Positions 36,901 through 41,419 of a stretch of 64,000 bases of DNA are shown here, piece by piece. Under the pieces are notes generated by a model. The model worked only from the letters and a program-made list of their open reading frames with translations, ran no database searches and had not been told where the DNA came from. Numbering within the stretch: the stretch's first letter is position 1; every line of letters begins with the position of its first letter. This DNA is from Rhizaria sp. SCN 62-66 (lineage: Eukaryota > Rhizaria, unplaced): positions 1 through 64,000 of the forward strand of contig MEDY01000105.1 of the NCBI GenBank assembly GCA_001724265.1, in the 5' to 3' direction. The position numbers and the translations under genes are program-made.

Positions 36901-38676
36901 CAGCAGGACAAGAAGCCCCAGAAGCCGCAGAAGAAGGACAATCCGTTCTCGAGCCTGGGCGACGCGCTCAAGAAGTGGCGCGAGCGGCTCGACATCCTCG
37001 AGACGGAGGAGGTGGGCAATGAGCAGAAGGAGATGCCCGCGCCCGACGCCGACTCGGAGCGCGAGAAGACCGTGGTCGAGGAGGAGGGCGACGACGACGG
37101 CGCCGGCGGCGAGGACGAGGACGACACGGACGAGCCCATGAGCGGCAAGGTCGAGCACGCACGCAAGAACGAGCGCGCGGACGCGCAGGTAATGGCCGAC
37201 GTCGACGAGCACGACGAGGACAGCACGATCCCGCAGCGCCCCGAGGAGCAGAAGGTCGAGGAGGCCGACGGCACCGAGGGCAAGACCGAGCTCGAGTCGG
37301 CCAAGGACGAGAACGTCGAGGACAAGGCCGACCAGGACAAGGAGGGCGAGGGCGGCGATGAGATGAAGGACGAGGACGAGCAAGAGGCGCCCAAGCAGCC
37401 CCCGCCGCGCCTCGCCAAGAACTCTGAGAAGAAGCAGCGCAAGGACACTGCCGAGGAGCAGCGCGAGGGCGCCGGCGAGGACAAGGAGGACGAGGACGAG
37501 GAGGACGCCGAGGCTGACCTCGCCGACGAATTCGGCGACCCCTTCGACTTCGACTCGCTCTCGGCCGCGGACCCCTCTGCCGCCGCGGCCTCGGGCCACT
37601 TCACGGGCGACACCGACGCGCCCGCCGACGCGCCCGCCGCGGACGCCGCGGCGCCGAGCGCCGAGGATGCCGAGGCACAGGCCGCGCTGACGGCCGACGC
37701 ACTGCAGGCGATGCGCGACGATCTGGACCGCGACATGAGCGAGTTCAACGCCGATGGCGGCGCCGGCAGCGCGGGCGGCGTGTCGCGCGGCGAGCGCGCC
37801 GCCAAGCTCTGGCAGACGCTGACCACTGTGACGGGCGACCTCGCGCAGCAGCTGTGCGAACAGCTGCGTATCATCCTCGAGCCGTCGCTGGCGAGCAAGC
37901 TGGCGGGCGACTTCCGCACCGGCAAGCGCATCAACATCAAGAAGATCATCCCCTTTATCGCTTCGCAGTTCCGCCGCGACAAGATCTGGCTGCGCCGCAC
38001 CGCGCCCAACAAGCGTAACTACCAGGTGCTCATCGCCATCGACGACTCGGGCTCGATGCGCGCCAACAAGGCCGGCCGCGTCGCGCTCGAGGCGCTGGCC
38101 GTGCTGTGCCAGTCGCTGACGCAGCTCGAGGTGGGCGAGATCTCGGTCGTCTCATTCGGCGACCAGGTGCGCCTGTTGCACCCCTTTCAGGCGCCCTTCA
38201 CGCCAGAGTCGGGCGCGTACGTCGTGTCGGCGTTTGAGTTCGCGCAGCGACAGACGCACTGGCCATCGCTGCTGCAGCGCGTGACGGCTGTGCTGGACCA
38301 CGCGCGCGACCCCAACGGCGCGGGCGGACAGGGCGACACGGAGAACCTGCAGCTCGTGTTCGTTATCTCTGACGCGCGCGTGCAGCAGGACCGCGAGCTC
38401 GTCGCGCGGCTCACGCGCGAGGCGCTCGAGAAGCGCCAGCTGCTGTGTATGCTCATCATCGACTCCGAGGACGAGAAGAACTCGATCATGAACATCAAGT
38501 CAGTGGTGTACCCGCAGATGCTGCCTAACGGGCAGATGGGCAAGATCAAGGTCGTTGACTATCTGGAGAACTTCCCCTTCCCCTACTACACCATTCTGCG
38601 CAACATCCACGCGCTGCCCGAGACGGTGGCCGAGGCACTGCGCGAGTGGTTCGAGATGATCCAACGCTCTAACTAA
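12931..38676 (+). CDS. MDN1: Midasin, giant AAA+ ATPase of 60S ribosome biogenesis, single exon
   Basis: Dynein-like AAA+ motor that strips assembly factors (via Rsa4/Ytm1 UBL domains) from pre-60S particles in the nucleolus and nucleoplasm. About 8581 aa, against roughly 4900-5600 in yeast and human. Six AAA modules show Walker A motifs: GPAGCGKS (~735), GETGNGKT (~1265), GPTSAGKT (~1729), GATGAGKT (~2115), GSPGVGKT (~2728), GDAASGKT (~3183), with Walker B-like VLLDEVNLA, IILDELNLA, LLLDEISLA and VLLDELNLA. A long Ala-rich linker follows, then a D/E-rich tail (~7480-8210), and a C-terminal MIDAS domain with the DxSxS motif (IAIDDSGSM, ~8370) and the family's end ...REWFEMIQRSN, TAA. The ATG at 12931 is used; the frame opens at 12910 on a GTG inside an acceptor-like CTGTGCAG. 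The extra length is mostly Ala-rich insertions in AAA1, AAA4 and the linker. No in-frame TAG occurs. Confidence 0.96.
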   Translation: MDLHQVAKGLHDLFIAFPALLNDATVPVADKAKELYSTHDVLQVLAFLQMPIVPATLTAAAATSAASTTADAASTLPAGKLGQQKRRNAPSTSDAAPTKKRASPGAHAGAHDDDDDDGDARADPVSALSPAVLAALASAAASAASGSSSSSKAGGRGASAASASPLSSPTAMVTALSGFVARLFLGSALAPLPSATQRAAALAAALAFAPILAPLLAHFAPALSFQPAFPPRAHKASAAAPAAATALAPTPAEAHSLLATLEALTVAAAVVPAALPSVLRAVAALPVPLPALSGLVVPLAADPGSTNTKSESASSGSGGGKDAAVAAAVATRFVALLQDLLALHPAAPAVLVSLSHGLWAPLAALVAPPPTAAAASAASAAAAVKAEPAVAGLARGGRSLGLGLELTVHGPAPPPSASGLAAAAAAAAATASSSATAGLVATALSPESVAAAAPVQPSALARARRPVALLPARARAALVTALASVSHLSPHDRAKLANSVAFAYAAAVSHSNAHSSTAAASGTAAPGDALRGFSLSALSAQARAASWVPLVGQARANTLALALALAAPALASSATTSATAGESEAEATAAAVAAGGALPLPTLARWQDAACARLAQSFASSQDDDAPAAAAASSAAAAAAAVAAGAVSPVTGTFFALPPVAATATAVPGAASAVAAVSVCGVTVPVRPGRATASAAASESAATASAREYVAIESSAAAVRSVAMALNEARPILLEGPAGCGKSLLINHLARLTRNEDYLRIYMDDQMDSKTLLGTQTCTDIPGEFVWRPGALAQAMTQGRWVVLEDVHRAQFEVLASLIPLFEKNVLLIPGRAEVLTAAPGFRFLATWTTGGASLTPAFLRRHATEMRQRGDAAGAEAAAAQAVLAAKADALPDGSDSDDDGGDQIGAAAAATAANAAHAAAEAAQRKRQEAALLAAGLDAAATSVGALTPYTPLTTTPAAALAQLASQASTATSPAHVLLHRLFTRVILPPLSADDVAAILARSFPYLRALAGVVPAVLNTAARFAAPATVAQGFLVQAQVDAPAEGTDEAVAADVVQQTAALLASSSAAASASAAAVAATKAAALAVTSMAGPSPFGGACTVSLRRVLSFADRVQRIVRLAQALPVAGAAAAAALAPDSLQLQLTQDLALDVVRAALDVFTAAAVPTASAHAQAKRRAVILAAASLWQVPRAGLEAALAHKPTVLVTDTEVRVGRYGLPRNRAQSLVQLSDPRGSKFSLTRHALVNMERFYAGICSEEPLLLVGETGNGKTTIVQYLAAQLGQTLHVHNMNQQSEASDLLGGFKPVELRVACVPLMNEFGQLFPKTFSRVSNKTFLTQIKQAFDAKNWKLVVHCFKQTLKNVQAKLRSSASASAASAADDSAAATSDKAPVSAALQARWVSFAREVQLFERRLQQTSSFAFWFAEGSLVKAIRDGHWVLLDEVNLASAETLDRLASLLEDSAGSVTLTERGDIETVRRHPGFRLFACMNPATDAGKKDLPAHIRERFNEIFVTDIEDEQDLDLIVREALADASGSQHNAVNVAAIVSWFRHVKLLCRSVLLDGAQRHPHYSPRSLVRALRFAKKQAQYYGTLRALYEGICLSFASPLHPDSRLLLDSLLWQHIFCPAYRTAIGQPGTAPAAPALGSVPPVATQQQDQQMLLKFLSNYTAAALRQAAERGYIAMGPHALAPGPLPPRPVDTYIVTPTVEARLGDVARAVVSRLPVLLQGPTSAGKTSLVTYLADVTGNKCVRINNHLHTDVQEYIGSYVTDADGNLTFQEGILVTAVRNGYWIILDELNLAPSEVLESLNRLLDDNNEIFIAETQETVHAHPNFLLFATQNPPGLYGGRKVLSRAFTNRFVQLHCDDLPEDELVTILERRCKIPSSYAQKMVDIMRDLQKKRQAASSGVFAGKKSLLTPRDLFRWADRKPASMKDLAEDGFLLLGERLRNEEAKTAVRGVLEEHCKCTIDLTDIYTRQAVPELEGKRAPLTAEQDAARRAAAAQAARDEATDKMLRGGGKQIRKQRALEAKARKARAGANAAMADEDDDNAAEVAEAEAFAAAGEVMTAEELAMEKEVQEELSKIGSVAWTFSMRRLFTLVYRCVEHDEPVLLVGATGAGKTTVCQILALVLRRKLTIINCHQHTETSDFLGGLRPVRGKSGAASALITAVSALAAPAAATQQAATLAAELIAAALVEVAAAAAASPPAASPADALAPTPFPNTPNLNAAAAADADASDADAAALAQRLEMQEKLLKPLKNAAAALKALPAAPETADDAAAQQTASDLARWFEKVRTAVEKASKALRTASKTATGDALAGGAGADSLTAALAAMHLSATPADAVASAFGALETALAALAPGVPEAQPLVQKFNALFEWKDGALVTAMKEGHLLLLDEISLADDAVLERLNSVLEPSRTLFLAEKGGEAVESITAHRNFAIVATMNPGGDFGKKELSPALRNRFTEIWVPHLENREDLIAIIRERFLMPLSPRGRASQNSHLPAGDAATADPALAAVIAAREAQLPALAEEFSALLLDFIAYFNGLKLHRRQFSLRDILAWVSLMTRLFLQPPVTASVSASAAQFADADPAAARAAMELCYVHAASLVVLDGLSVGAADGDSQASLAKEQGCIDFLLSQLPEASRPALLATLTYADVKVQRPLTLPPPSAAAAEAGHHGHFGVEPFFIPRGAQPAPASLPFAADAQSTGINLVRVLRALQLPRAVLLEGSPGVGKTSLISALAKLAGHRLVRVNLSEQTDMLDLLGSDLPVPGGDGGQFTWCDGVFLQALKAGDWVLLDELNLASQSVLEGLNAVLDHRAQIYLPELDKTFNCPPTFRLFAAQNPMAQGGGRKGLPSSFLNRFTKVWLHAMTTRDLYGIATKLYPDIKPDYISLMIAFNEAVHRDTMVSRAYGRQGAPWEFNLRDVFRWCDLVRNSATDAGCILDASQQSKAESASVACADTPEHGAADSASATAMVLAGAQPSLGSALALEHPGAFLDLIYLQRMRSEGDRRAMAARFALVCAQLNAALALRRARAQLAASRSAGAMADSDSEDAQALEQEEAEESTDADDVGGDEALALQEPVPEYAPVDATPEVELTDKVFRIGDAWLPRLPARLGATAGALAPTATHAKSGPDADPAAFLSVPGGGADPAADSLLLHQQLRPLRHLARCVSRGWPVILAGDAASGKTSLIRLLARATNNELHEIAMSSSADATDLLGCFEQVDWDRHRAGVIRSASQLHSFVSTSLLVGLPTAAPDARALLVAAAGAWERFSTLEAAEARVLAAAATAAAGGAAAAVPAAGKDTLEALAPQAAQSATPCFGEDTYSALRGFFDAAEAAVAFVESSLVDAAEQARLRAGSAPSSALHSLSLPKHLRPQTVRATAATFQHNTTNAKLAVGRFEWIDGTLLNALERGHWLVLDNVNFCNPTVLDRLNGLLEPGGTLLVSECGLVDGEPRIVTPHPNFRIFLTLDPQFGEISRAMRNRCVEIVFPHSVGAADLPLTAHRVAAHAALLANTARAPLSLASRAFSALGLAPAQLAAAGLGRSPPLPVDPAALFSLSHPLGMLTFAELACAPAAAPLTLAAAAVAGAARTAGPTAAAGEVASPDALFTELLHASATARAVAERRRATAAANRAAAAAASAAARARQAASRGGVLSLPALASAAAAAPSAAPLSLAAALAPSTLRDLTAMVAALGVPGHALCSFFAQMHTAMQLLPPLLSASSAVANAYASSAVSLSSPVPASSSALGFAAGANGGAAGAGAGPRHRVWSIRNLGRWAALTVTLVQQQRTAAALVPATGARPAPVDGMQLLWDSFFHAYTLNRFRGHPLVRQFAPRAFTALAANTLFALAPALAPVVAPLPAPLPALMPPAALAQQQVDLSLLSPSLYPSDSAAAALRSSSAPPAAAAALRDLATLEHCALAAIARFPLPPAEGPAASVAVALVRLLALRDLTEACATAAASAAGDAPMPSGVKMEDGSAASSAAAAAPFSGWAAAEAWAFPADDMAFEPTPATPPAVAAAPGSLKLLFAAQLHHYLARTAPGTAALRGAALDRFLSALDAAAGLMAAALTAAAAARAPAAAVARARAAVTELRLAALAVAAARRTLDALFPSAAAAAVATEERDTASDTSDALASVAEMFFAHRAALGAAAGLAPVYVAQQPLDMLSVPSAAHLQPSFAHTAAATAAAASPAAAAAARALPHHADSPVLSLLHSRLARAPGSSHATAARVVAALMLQQHCVTTLLALASRANVEAVAEAAWLRRAATVGSPLPATLRSSLPPLPLSLACAHGLIPPHMLSSADSAPFAVAAYPALATLAPAVARTVAAMGARAAALAAASTTLPQSALRAAAAVLAQAVLVTRLRTQLYDALWSAAAGASPLAAPALAAAMARDDVGAAGGDLSLSASRYLWVLAPLLVRWRSLSVTFAAFAASADGFFARFLPLPASAVEDAAAADPVPALRSADRALQRGAEALMQQSGGSASLHALVGQPAVGRDLALLVAAGPAFSAVQQSLADLTAAARVVPLLAVPPAELRFFDPSAEPAALADTSANAALSHLSTYGPAAGATTRTRALTAAAQLWLPPHLHWALPAKLKDALADAVGSALFARSPLLFKSVSEAAEKEEAAAAVVASARAGASMLFGSRSRAAASAAAPAVEAASVREGKLIRAYLATLAAAPVKLRDRVERYLRAALAAKAAAMRGAPRALESLTASVSQARGLPQHAFLAPLEDAVLFPLWERFAQEVATVSALVSIAARAGPSVTIVASAEDEAVSAAANGDESIETTLLRAAAVAVAVGSRTLEFIGAVDIDAVEGEDADDSVPGILSAVRAVGLRSRTRSSTSPADAAHIRCALQLLQSIDAGDTDPENGGNAVAPRVSLDLATSLSAVSAALTARVREFAWSNALVAPIAARYRVRGDGRFQSDRTAEADAQESGIPVTPAATAAAANELQTMAPEAELILVHPKLASLGSAALSQAVHTLTLKHLPARASRTALGKRATRIGQISCAVEHLVVAAATASATHAALIATRAAAGSATVVASHVPEGWVAALELASAAVAPVAAGVASTLSALAAAFAATPVAAAAVGTAATAFARLARDGTGSVPALATLMATLKTSQHPVVTAVAGPLLAPLLDVLYSQCLVRPGKATPTAAANAGLWAQLCRLYLGLAELRLALPVAPVDPSEVVALQSAQAAELAASAGSAAAARRWAVDTAAGAPSALGGAGATADVVRTVSALDAVNIEGDTASSAALDRAVVPAALPAVDAPYACADSFLDAASAAGASARAAALSTHMASRPAGGKPFSVLFDVLYKFAQSGADPSRLVRLAEGMVAYTLDASPAFAAAAEADAVARAQDDAATAVSQLTQQASHFLREEVLAQDISQAFLKDLARNYGTHYGDVCTPVAAAVYTVKAALRDLGSAMSAAVSAQTLADVTQGSARAVASTVSTGDVPEGTRALSGALYSLLAFPTPTLPAVLAPAPSAATGSDASVGDISADTLLFLLSTQTTAALQGLGAAAASVATARAQTLAQRRADRAAEAERAQADVRRRVGDAYGEDSISENPFADASSTLAAPTEDGESADADVVPADAIAATAAEDGDDGFDGVASDNDDDLADEEPAAGGSKRGARVELAPETSSAQFQQLPVLVFRAVLLRLLVQCLSAPSGPLTNASAGAAAAAAAAGGFGVAALSLPLARLVSLVFGRVLSGFRKEQAARRRAEEAATEAFRFKTAHFEQEDEEVIIQRELRNMYPDFSDTFADIMKMNDEFNNDDLNGDDDRANQAKEEAAAAAAAAAASADVIGEDVTGVFLAFKLIFACAQNSIRVGDIVTAPTADELANAVTTLRSMAVSAAQSAAATLIAALEATHSARALCSREALDVAALPGTLFSLSTAYLYLNQHASLSDVASSLAAASQSSAASAAMTTVAAEDVVMTLRGLCATLCPSLTPSPPVDTATRRLIWKASQRHSQSAEANEEAKLIYHDVWRHPNMAEVQRLAGPLRAYQARVRQLLTMFPSHPLLRQLALLAGRVASLPLSSPVMKVLTGAECIIKKSQEWEGLAHRGVKLEKELFNLTVLVARWRKLELHSWPMALKRKDDDYEQAAVPWWCRLYPIIHCSPEDLASFATATSAPADAPLEASGRAALATGRGTRDGVSVEIIDKYLLQLHTALQEFVVYSNLGEVKARLAILLAFRNHTEREVHSGLAAVAATQGTRLPVWVRLQVGHLLESVFRQYAQFLPQVFKYMAEEKAPMEKTIMEQVKLSVWDLSNYWALKESTEKSHRKVHKLSCEYEILLKTPFSAVLQKIAAVDISTQGPGLPPLGQTYKDYLAAKQAAVMAARRVRRIAGKSERKVNKKKKRAALARAAAAAAAAASDAAMVASVAGKRSNKGKKDEGDGWADVDHDAAIAAHESDLGGKASAAAAAAAAAKAAYEAEAESSTDEEAEMTSASALALRTSADVTELLRVAADTPASAANASLPAAARAALASVTTAGTTTVTVGGSSLPTALFGSSPFLASVAAWLPAVLAAEAEAAEANAGSTAATDGASEEDASNDTVARAPVLFGRLLTILHRAVLAPSAAALDAAAVASLDEITVATLQRLEALAADAPMQAKKMAVADTLKLLRHLGLSHHSSASGMLALTDDERSLSSLHINQLRDLDVFSQSALPNIPAGPSANPAAAAASGSNAAASTMHDIHSASLSLLSSSAAARGVHRLDRREDAMLSILSGAFDAIAAATGTDAEDPLSHYYAPSTEDEDAGLHGAVAAPRKLIRALAASGKDATSVLQMPLWFINSSLAAAYPAEAAAGATPAALTMLSAGVGASASALATSAAAAALRLPASVSRAQTDLALELDAALHAAFTAVRKMRTRVATPMASQTDMPRPQVLRMQGFMEHLFALCSEAATALARAAPASHALRHWVAATAVVAATPLTDAAPASASATSTETAQLALRRASTLVQSMLEAAEGEVALLHRVHATMRSQGSSVSVAATTQPALAAIAARITALSTSAPATQPALAALSLPRGVLPALRALHTRLSSAVAFIAPEHLSAAPAAEWQALVADAAAALAAAALDAVRALLGGRYTTAIAVLPFSALATATSPAALAYGTDERALGAAGDAVLRGRLAATGPGSRFLPGPVAPWRSLCATLFADSQQQQLSAAASSTAAAGSAAVATALTLAPSAAHSANVVTRALDSVLVLVQDVYRDSKARVIAHKKAEAERKELRRQREEAMAAARAKAAATAAATAAKFGSGVHAMHDDVAAVDDDDVEGAAAEADAEAAKRDGYDPDDIPVLSSADVDENGLLTRLSGVDAALYAPQVARLLARLSAMGQAYSDLDTAVKRARAAVASSAVPAAAVSAPKKSAKTAKGKKAAAAAAAASSEDGADVTEAQVAAVAALEAQRARMARSIGLLAPFVEQISLLTARHTVAAMGSTRGALRLLQVLLAVFNVILVKGLCRRPDEDDDGKGDGEGDSGDAQAGTGMGQGSGSEDVSDQITDEEQLLGTKNERNDPNQPQNKDQDMDKGVDMTNDFDGDMMDVPKDQREQEQQDQDDGDDMDKEMGDLENEEQDVVDEKLWNPNEDHEEDIDRSKENREDGGVQGAEDQKEMVAGDDDAADDNKDDKKDKDDKKDKNKKEEKKKDDAKAEDDKDPGDDSEQEGGDDKADKGDGKDQNQDQEDEKNDEDLGQVNVDDENRREESHGIEPTDIPDDIDLDGKDDSDVDADAGEEDGGKEQSEDDADDDKKNAEDDEDALKEEKGDLTEDMKDSENQDAPGSDDDNEHNRDMHDDDEAPAEDEKEDGADDDNEGRDENSRLDDEDDKQDENEDDEADKPQNNDSVAPVDRPDEAEDSEGEASDADNEDKNLDREDEGAGAEDQAQQADQSADADLGQQGGLDTQGNDDDKSTKKKPKEAQDDKAQPKEQKDQQDQQEAQEASADAAQQSSQGEAGEYRDEQDEKVHGRAPREEKQQKQQDKKPQKPQKKDNPFSSLGDALKKWRERLDILETEEVGNEQKEMPAPDADSEREKTVVEEEGDDDGAGGEDEDDTDEPMSGKVEHARKNERADAQVMADVDEHDEDSTIPQRPEEQKVEEADGTEGKTELESAKDENVEDKADQDKEGEGGDEMKDEDEQEAPKQPPPRLAKNSEKKQRKDTAEEQREGAGEDKEDEDEEDAEADLADEFGDPFDFDSLSAADPSAAAASGHFTGDTDAPADAPAADAAAPSAEDAEAQAALTADALQAMRDDLDRDMSEFNADGGAGSAGGVSRGERAAKLWQTLTTVTGDLAQQLCEQLRIILEPSLASKLAGDFRTGKRINIKKIIPFIASQFRRDKIWLRRTAPNKRNYQVLIAIDDSGSMRANKAGRVALEALAVLCQSLTQLEVGEISVVSFGDQVRLLHPFQAPFTPESGAYVVSAFEFAQRQTHWPSLLQRVTAVLDHARDPNGAGGQGDTENLQLVFVISDARVQQDRELVARLTREALEKRQLLCMLIIDSEDEKNSIMNIKSVVYPQMLPNGQMGKIKVVDYLENFPFPYYTILRNIHALPETVAEALREWFEMIQRSN
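35370..37560 (+). other. Acidic D/E-rich hinge of Midasin
   Basis: About 730 residues dominated by Asp, Glu, Lys and Gln, coded mostly by GAC/GAG/AAG. It lies immediately before the MIDAS domain, as in all Midasins, where it is a flexible tether letting MIDAS reach substrate on the AAA ring. No stop codon interrupts it. Confidence 0.9.
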
Positions 38677-39281
38677 GCATAATACGACGAGTGACTGATG
38701 ACGCCACATTACACACACCACATTTTTACAAAAGCATTAAGAAAGCTCAGTTTCATTACTTTACCGTTTTATCTCAAACACATCGAACATGTTATTATTA
38801 TAGCCACATCTCTATTATATATTAGTGGTCACAAATACAGCGTACTTTTAACTTCATGACTCGCTTCTGCACATTTGACACTGACATAATGTAATCGATG
38901 TATTCAAAGCTACAACATGGTACTTATACAAATAAACACAATGATACCAATACGTACATGTATATTCGACAATGCATGGGTCGATGAGCGACGAAGCTCA
39001 GCTGCTAAACGACAGTCTTGGGAGTCAGGCTCCTACAATGTACGTGGGGCCACTTCAGACAGTCACGATAAATAAATAAAACAATCCAGAAGGATTGCTG
39101 CTCACATTAACACGGCGTATCATCTTTTTAACGCACATAATTGATATAATAAACACTAGGTATAACATCTTCTTGGCGTGCTGAATCGCATCATCATGGT
39201 TGTGCAGCAGCTCAGCGGCGACTGTGCTGTCGGCAGACTGTCGTGCTGTATGCAGAGTAATTGACTGACAGTTAACTACGC
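38677..39281. other. Convergent intergenic spacer between MDN1 and CIA2
   Basis: AT-rich, about 605 bp, holding the 3' UTRs of both genes. AATAAA at 38931-38936 is a possible MDN1 poly(A) signal 255 nt past its stop. No gene or RNA was recognised. Confidence 0.5.
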
Positions 39282-40299
39282 TCAGCGGCGGCTGCGGAGA
39301 CCGAGACAGAGTGTGGTAACAATCCCGCGCAGAGTCGGGTTTTCCATCGCCGCCGACACGCGCTCCTTGTCGTTGATCTGCCGCGTGACTGCGTGGGCAG
39401 CAAGAGGAGAAGCGGATAAGAACGCAACAGTCAAATAGAAAACAGAGGGAAAAACAGGTTGAGAATAGATACAAGCGTGAGCGACGGATAATCGTGCTGA
39501 GAGAGAAATAACATAACGTCGGATTATGATTAGCACAACAAAATCATATACTTAAGATGAAGACGTAGATTTGAACGTACTCTCGCGCTCGAGCATGTGT
39601 TTCCCTGGCGCGACGTGGATGTCGAATTTGACGTTCGGCACCGAGGTCCCCACGGCGTGCGCAAGGCACAGCCCAATCGTGGTAGCCTGCGAGCAGTGAG
39701 GCACGGTGGGCGTGAAACGCACCGACACGCAGGGCTCACCGCGCGGGGAACGCGACACGAAGACGTGCTTCTCGCGCACGACCTTGAGGTCCTCGAGCGT
39801 CATCTCGAACTCGGGGTCCTTGATCGCACTAATCAGGTCCCAGATCATGTCGCGGAAGTCCTGCAAGTCGTCGTCGTCGAGGTCCTCGGCCTCGGAGTCG
39901 CTGTCGATGTGCGTGGGCGCGCGCTGGGGCGGCGTCGAGAGCGTGCCTGAGAATCATCAAGGAGAAGGGTAGAGCGGGGAACGAAGTGTAGTGAGTGCGA
40001 GATGATGGCAAACATACGTGCAACAAAATGTGGGTAATGGTGGCGATGTGTAGTGGGTGCATACCGCTCGCTGAGGTGATCGTGAAGTCGTCAGCGCCGT
40101 CGGGGCCGCCGAGGCTGTGCAGCGCGACGTCGACGCCGCCCGCGCGACGCGCCTTCATCTCTTCTGACGCAAAAATCACCTTCGGGGCGCGGCGCGACGC
40201 GGCGCCAGCAGCGGGAACAATGGCGCCATCGGTGTCAGTGGCGGTAGAGTGGCGTGGCGGCGACACCGGGCGGTCATCATGCACCTCACGGGCTTGCAT
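39282..40299 (-). CDS. CIAO2B: CIA2/MIP18-family cytosolic Fe-S cluster targeting factor, 3 exons
   Basis: DUF59/MIP18 protein. With CIA1 and MMS19 it hands Fe-S clusters to cytosolic and nuclear apoproteins. Exons 40299..40065, 39946..39581 and 39388..39282 join in phase (708 nt, 235 aa, TGA). The conserved core starts at DMIWDLISAIKDPEFEMTLE, contains VSVRFTPTVPHCSQATTIGL with the family's essential Cys at about residue 162, then VKFDIHVAPGKHM; after the last splice comes ITRQINDKERVSAAMENPTL. The N-terminus (MQAREVHDDRPVSPP...) is longer and disordered, which accounts for most of the excess over the usual 160 or so residues. An acceptor-like TTCAAGCAG upstream of the chosen ATG allows an additional 5' exon. 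CIAO2A versus CIAO2B was not resolved. Confidence 0.9.
39389..39580 (-). other. CIA2 intron 2 (192 nt)
   Basis: Donor GAGA|GTACGTTC and acceptor TGCCCACGCAG|TCACGC on the - strand. It joins ...HMLERE to ITRQINDKERV, reconnecting two conserved halves of MIP18 that lie in separate ORFs. Confidence 0.9.
39947..40064 (-). other. CIA2 intron 1 (118 nt)
   Basis: Donor AGCG|GTATGC and acceptor GATGATTCTCAG|GC on the - strand. Joining gives ...FTITSASG-TLSTPPQRAPTHID... and an acidic linker into the MIP18 core. Confidence 0.85.
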
Positions 40300-40740
40300 A
40301 CGGAGTCGAGGTGCGGGGTCGTGCTGCTTGAACGAACAAGTTGCTAAGTGAAACACAAAGAGAAATGAGAAAGACATTATTAAGAGAGAATACTTTCACG
40401 TCGTCAATGAATATTATATCTATACGTCAGAGCTAGTAACGGAGGCTGCGTCATGATATATATCTTTTTGTAAGCAATTTCCTCGTTCTCGACCCGTTGC
40501 AGAGTCTTCGTGTCGCAAAATGTTGCAAAACAGGATGCTGCGACAATTAAATGATAAATCCCACTTTTGACTTCTGCTATGGGCTTTACACGACGGATTC
40601 TGTATGCCGTGCTGTTTTACTATCTATTGGCCTCCGCCTGACCGGTATCTGCTGCGAAATGTGGGTCGTGTGATGACGCGAAGCTAACGTTACTGACAAT
40701 CAGGGCGAGATAATGGAGGCTGAATTGACCGATCCTTGCA
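40300..40740. other. Spacer between CIA2 start and the ABC-transporter relic
   Basis: AT-rich. It contains the CIA2 promoter/leader on the - strand and no recognisable coding sequence. Confidence 0.5.
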
Positions 40741-41419
40741 ACCCTGCGACATGACAGCTTTATGGCCACGATTTTTGGTTCCAGCAATCACGCCGGTTTT
40801 TTGCTGCCGAGCCTGGTGCAGGACCGCGTGGTCCTGTACCGTGGGCTTTCCTCGGCCGTGTACCCGGCGTGGTGGGGCATCGCAGGCTTCGTCAACGAGT
40901 GCGTGTGGTGCATCTTCACCGCGTTCATCGTCCAGATCCCGATGTACTTCCTGTCGGCCTCTCGCTGTCGCCGGCGATCTTCTTCCAACAGTATTTCGCC
41001 ACCTACTTTCTCTGCTTGACCTACATCAGCATGTATGTCTTGCTTCCTCTCAAGTGCCTGCCCCAACCTTGTCGTCGCCGGCGTATTCCAAGGCGTTTAT
41101 TTCGGCTTGTTTAACAGCTCCAGCGGGGTTGCGGTGCCTTATCCGAGCGTTCCGCGTGGATGGGTCTGGATGTTTCGCATGCTTCCGACGTCTCAGGCGC
41201 CCGTTATGCCTCAGCTGGGCGACTGCTCGCTGCTGCCGCTGTGCGGACCTTTGATCGAGGTCGTTCAGGGAACGGAGACTTAAGATGATGTATCTGGCTG
41301 AGTTTGGCAAGCAATATCTCGGCTTTAGCTTCGGAGGATGGGGCTCGTCGACTGGGTGGGTGCTTCTGTACATTGTCGTTGTGCAAATCCTCACACGGAT
41401 GAACTTCTCGCAGCTGTAA
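40741..41419 (+). pseudogene. Decayed C-terminal fragment of an ABCG/PDR-type ABC transporter
   Basis: Only the second transmembrane region and C-terminus of a full-size ABCG (PDR) exporter remain, with no ATP-binding cassette. Fragments in order: FMATIFGSSNHAG, then VVLYRGLSSAVYPAWWGIAG and FVNECVWCIFTAFIVQIPMY (frame 1, to about 40965); SPAIFFQQYFATYFLCLTYI (frame 3); CPNLVVAGVFQGVYFGLF and PSVPRGWVWMFRMLPTSQ (frame 1, stopped by TAA at 41281-41283); then AEFGKQYLGFSFGGWGS...VVVQILTRMNFSQL (frame 2, TAA at 41417-41419). The order matches the family, but at least three frame breaks separate the parts and the gaps are too short for introns. GC is lower than in the live genes nearby. It is a truncated pseudogene unless the assembly is faulty. 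Confidence 0.75.
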
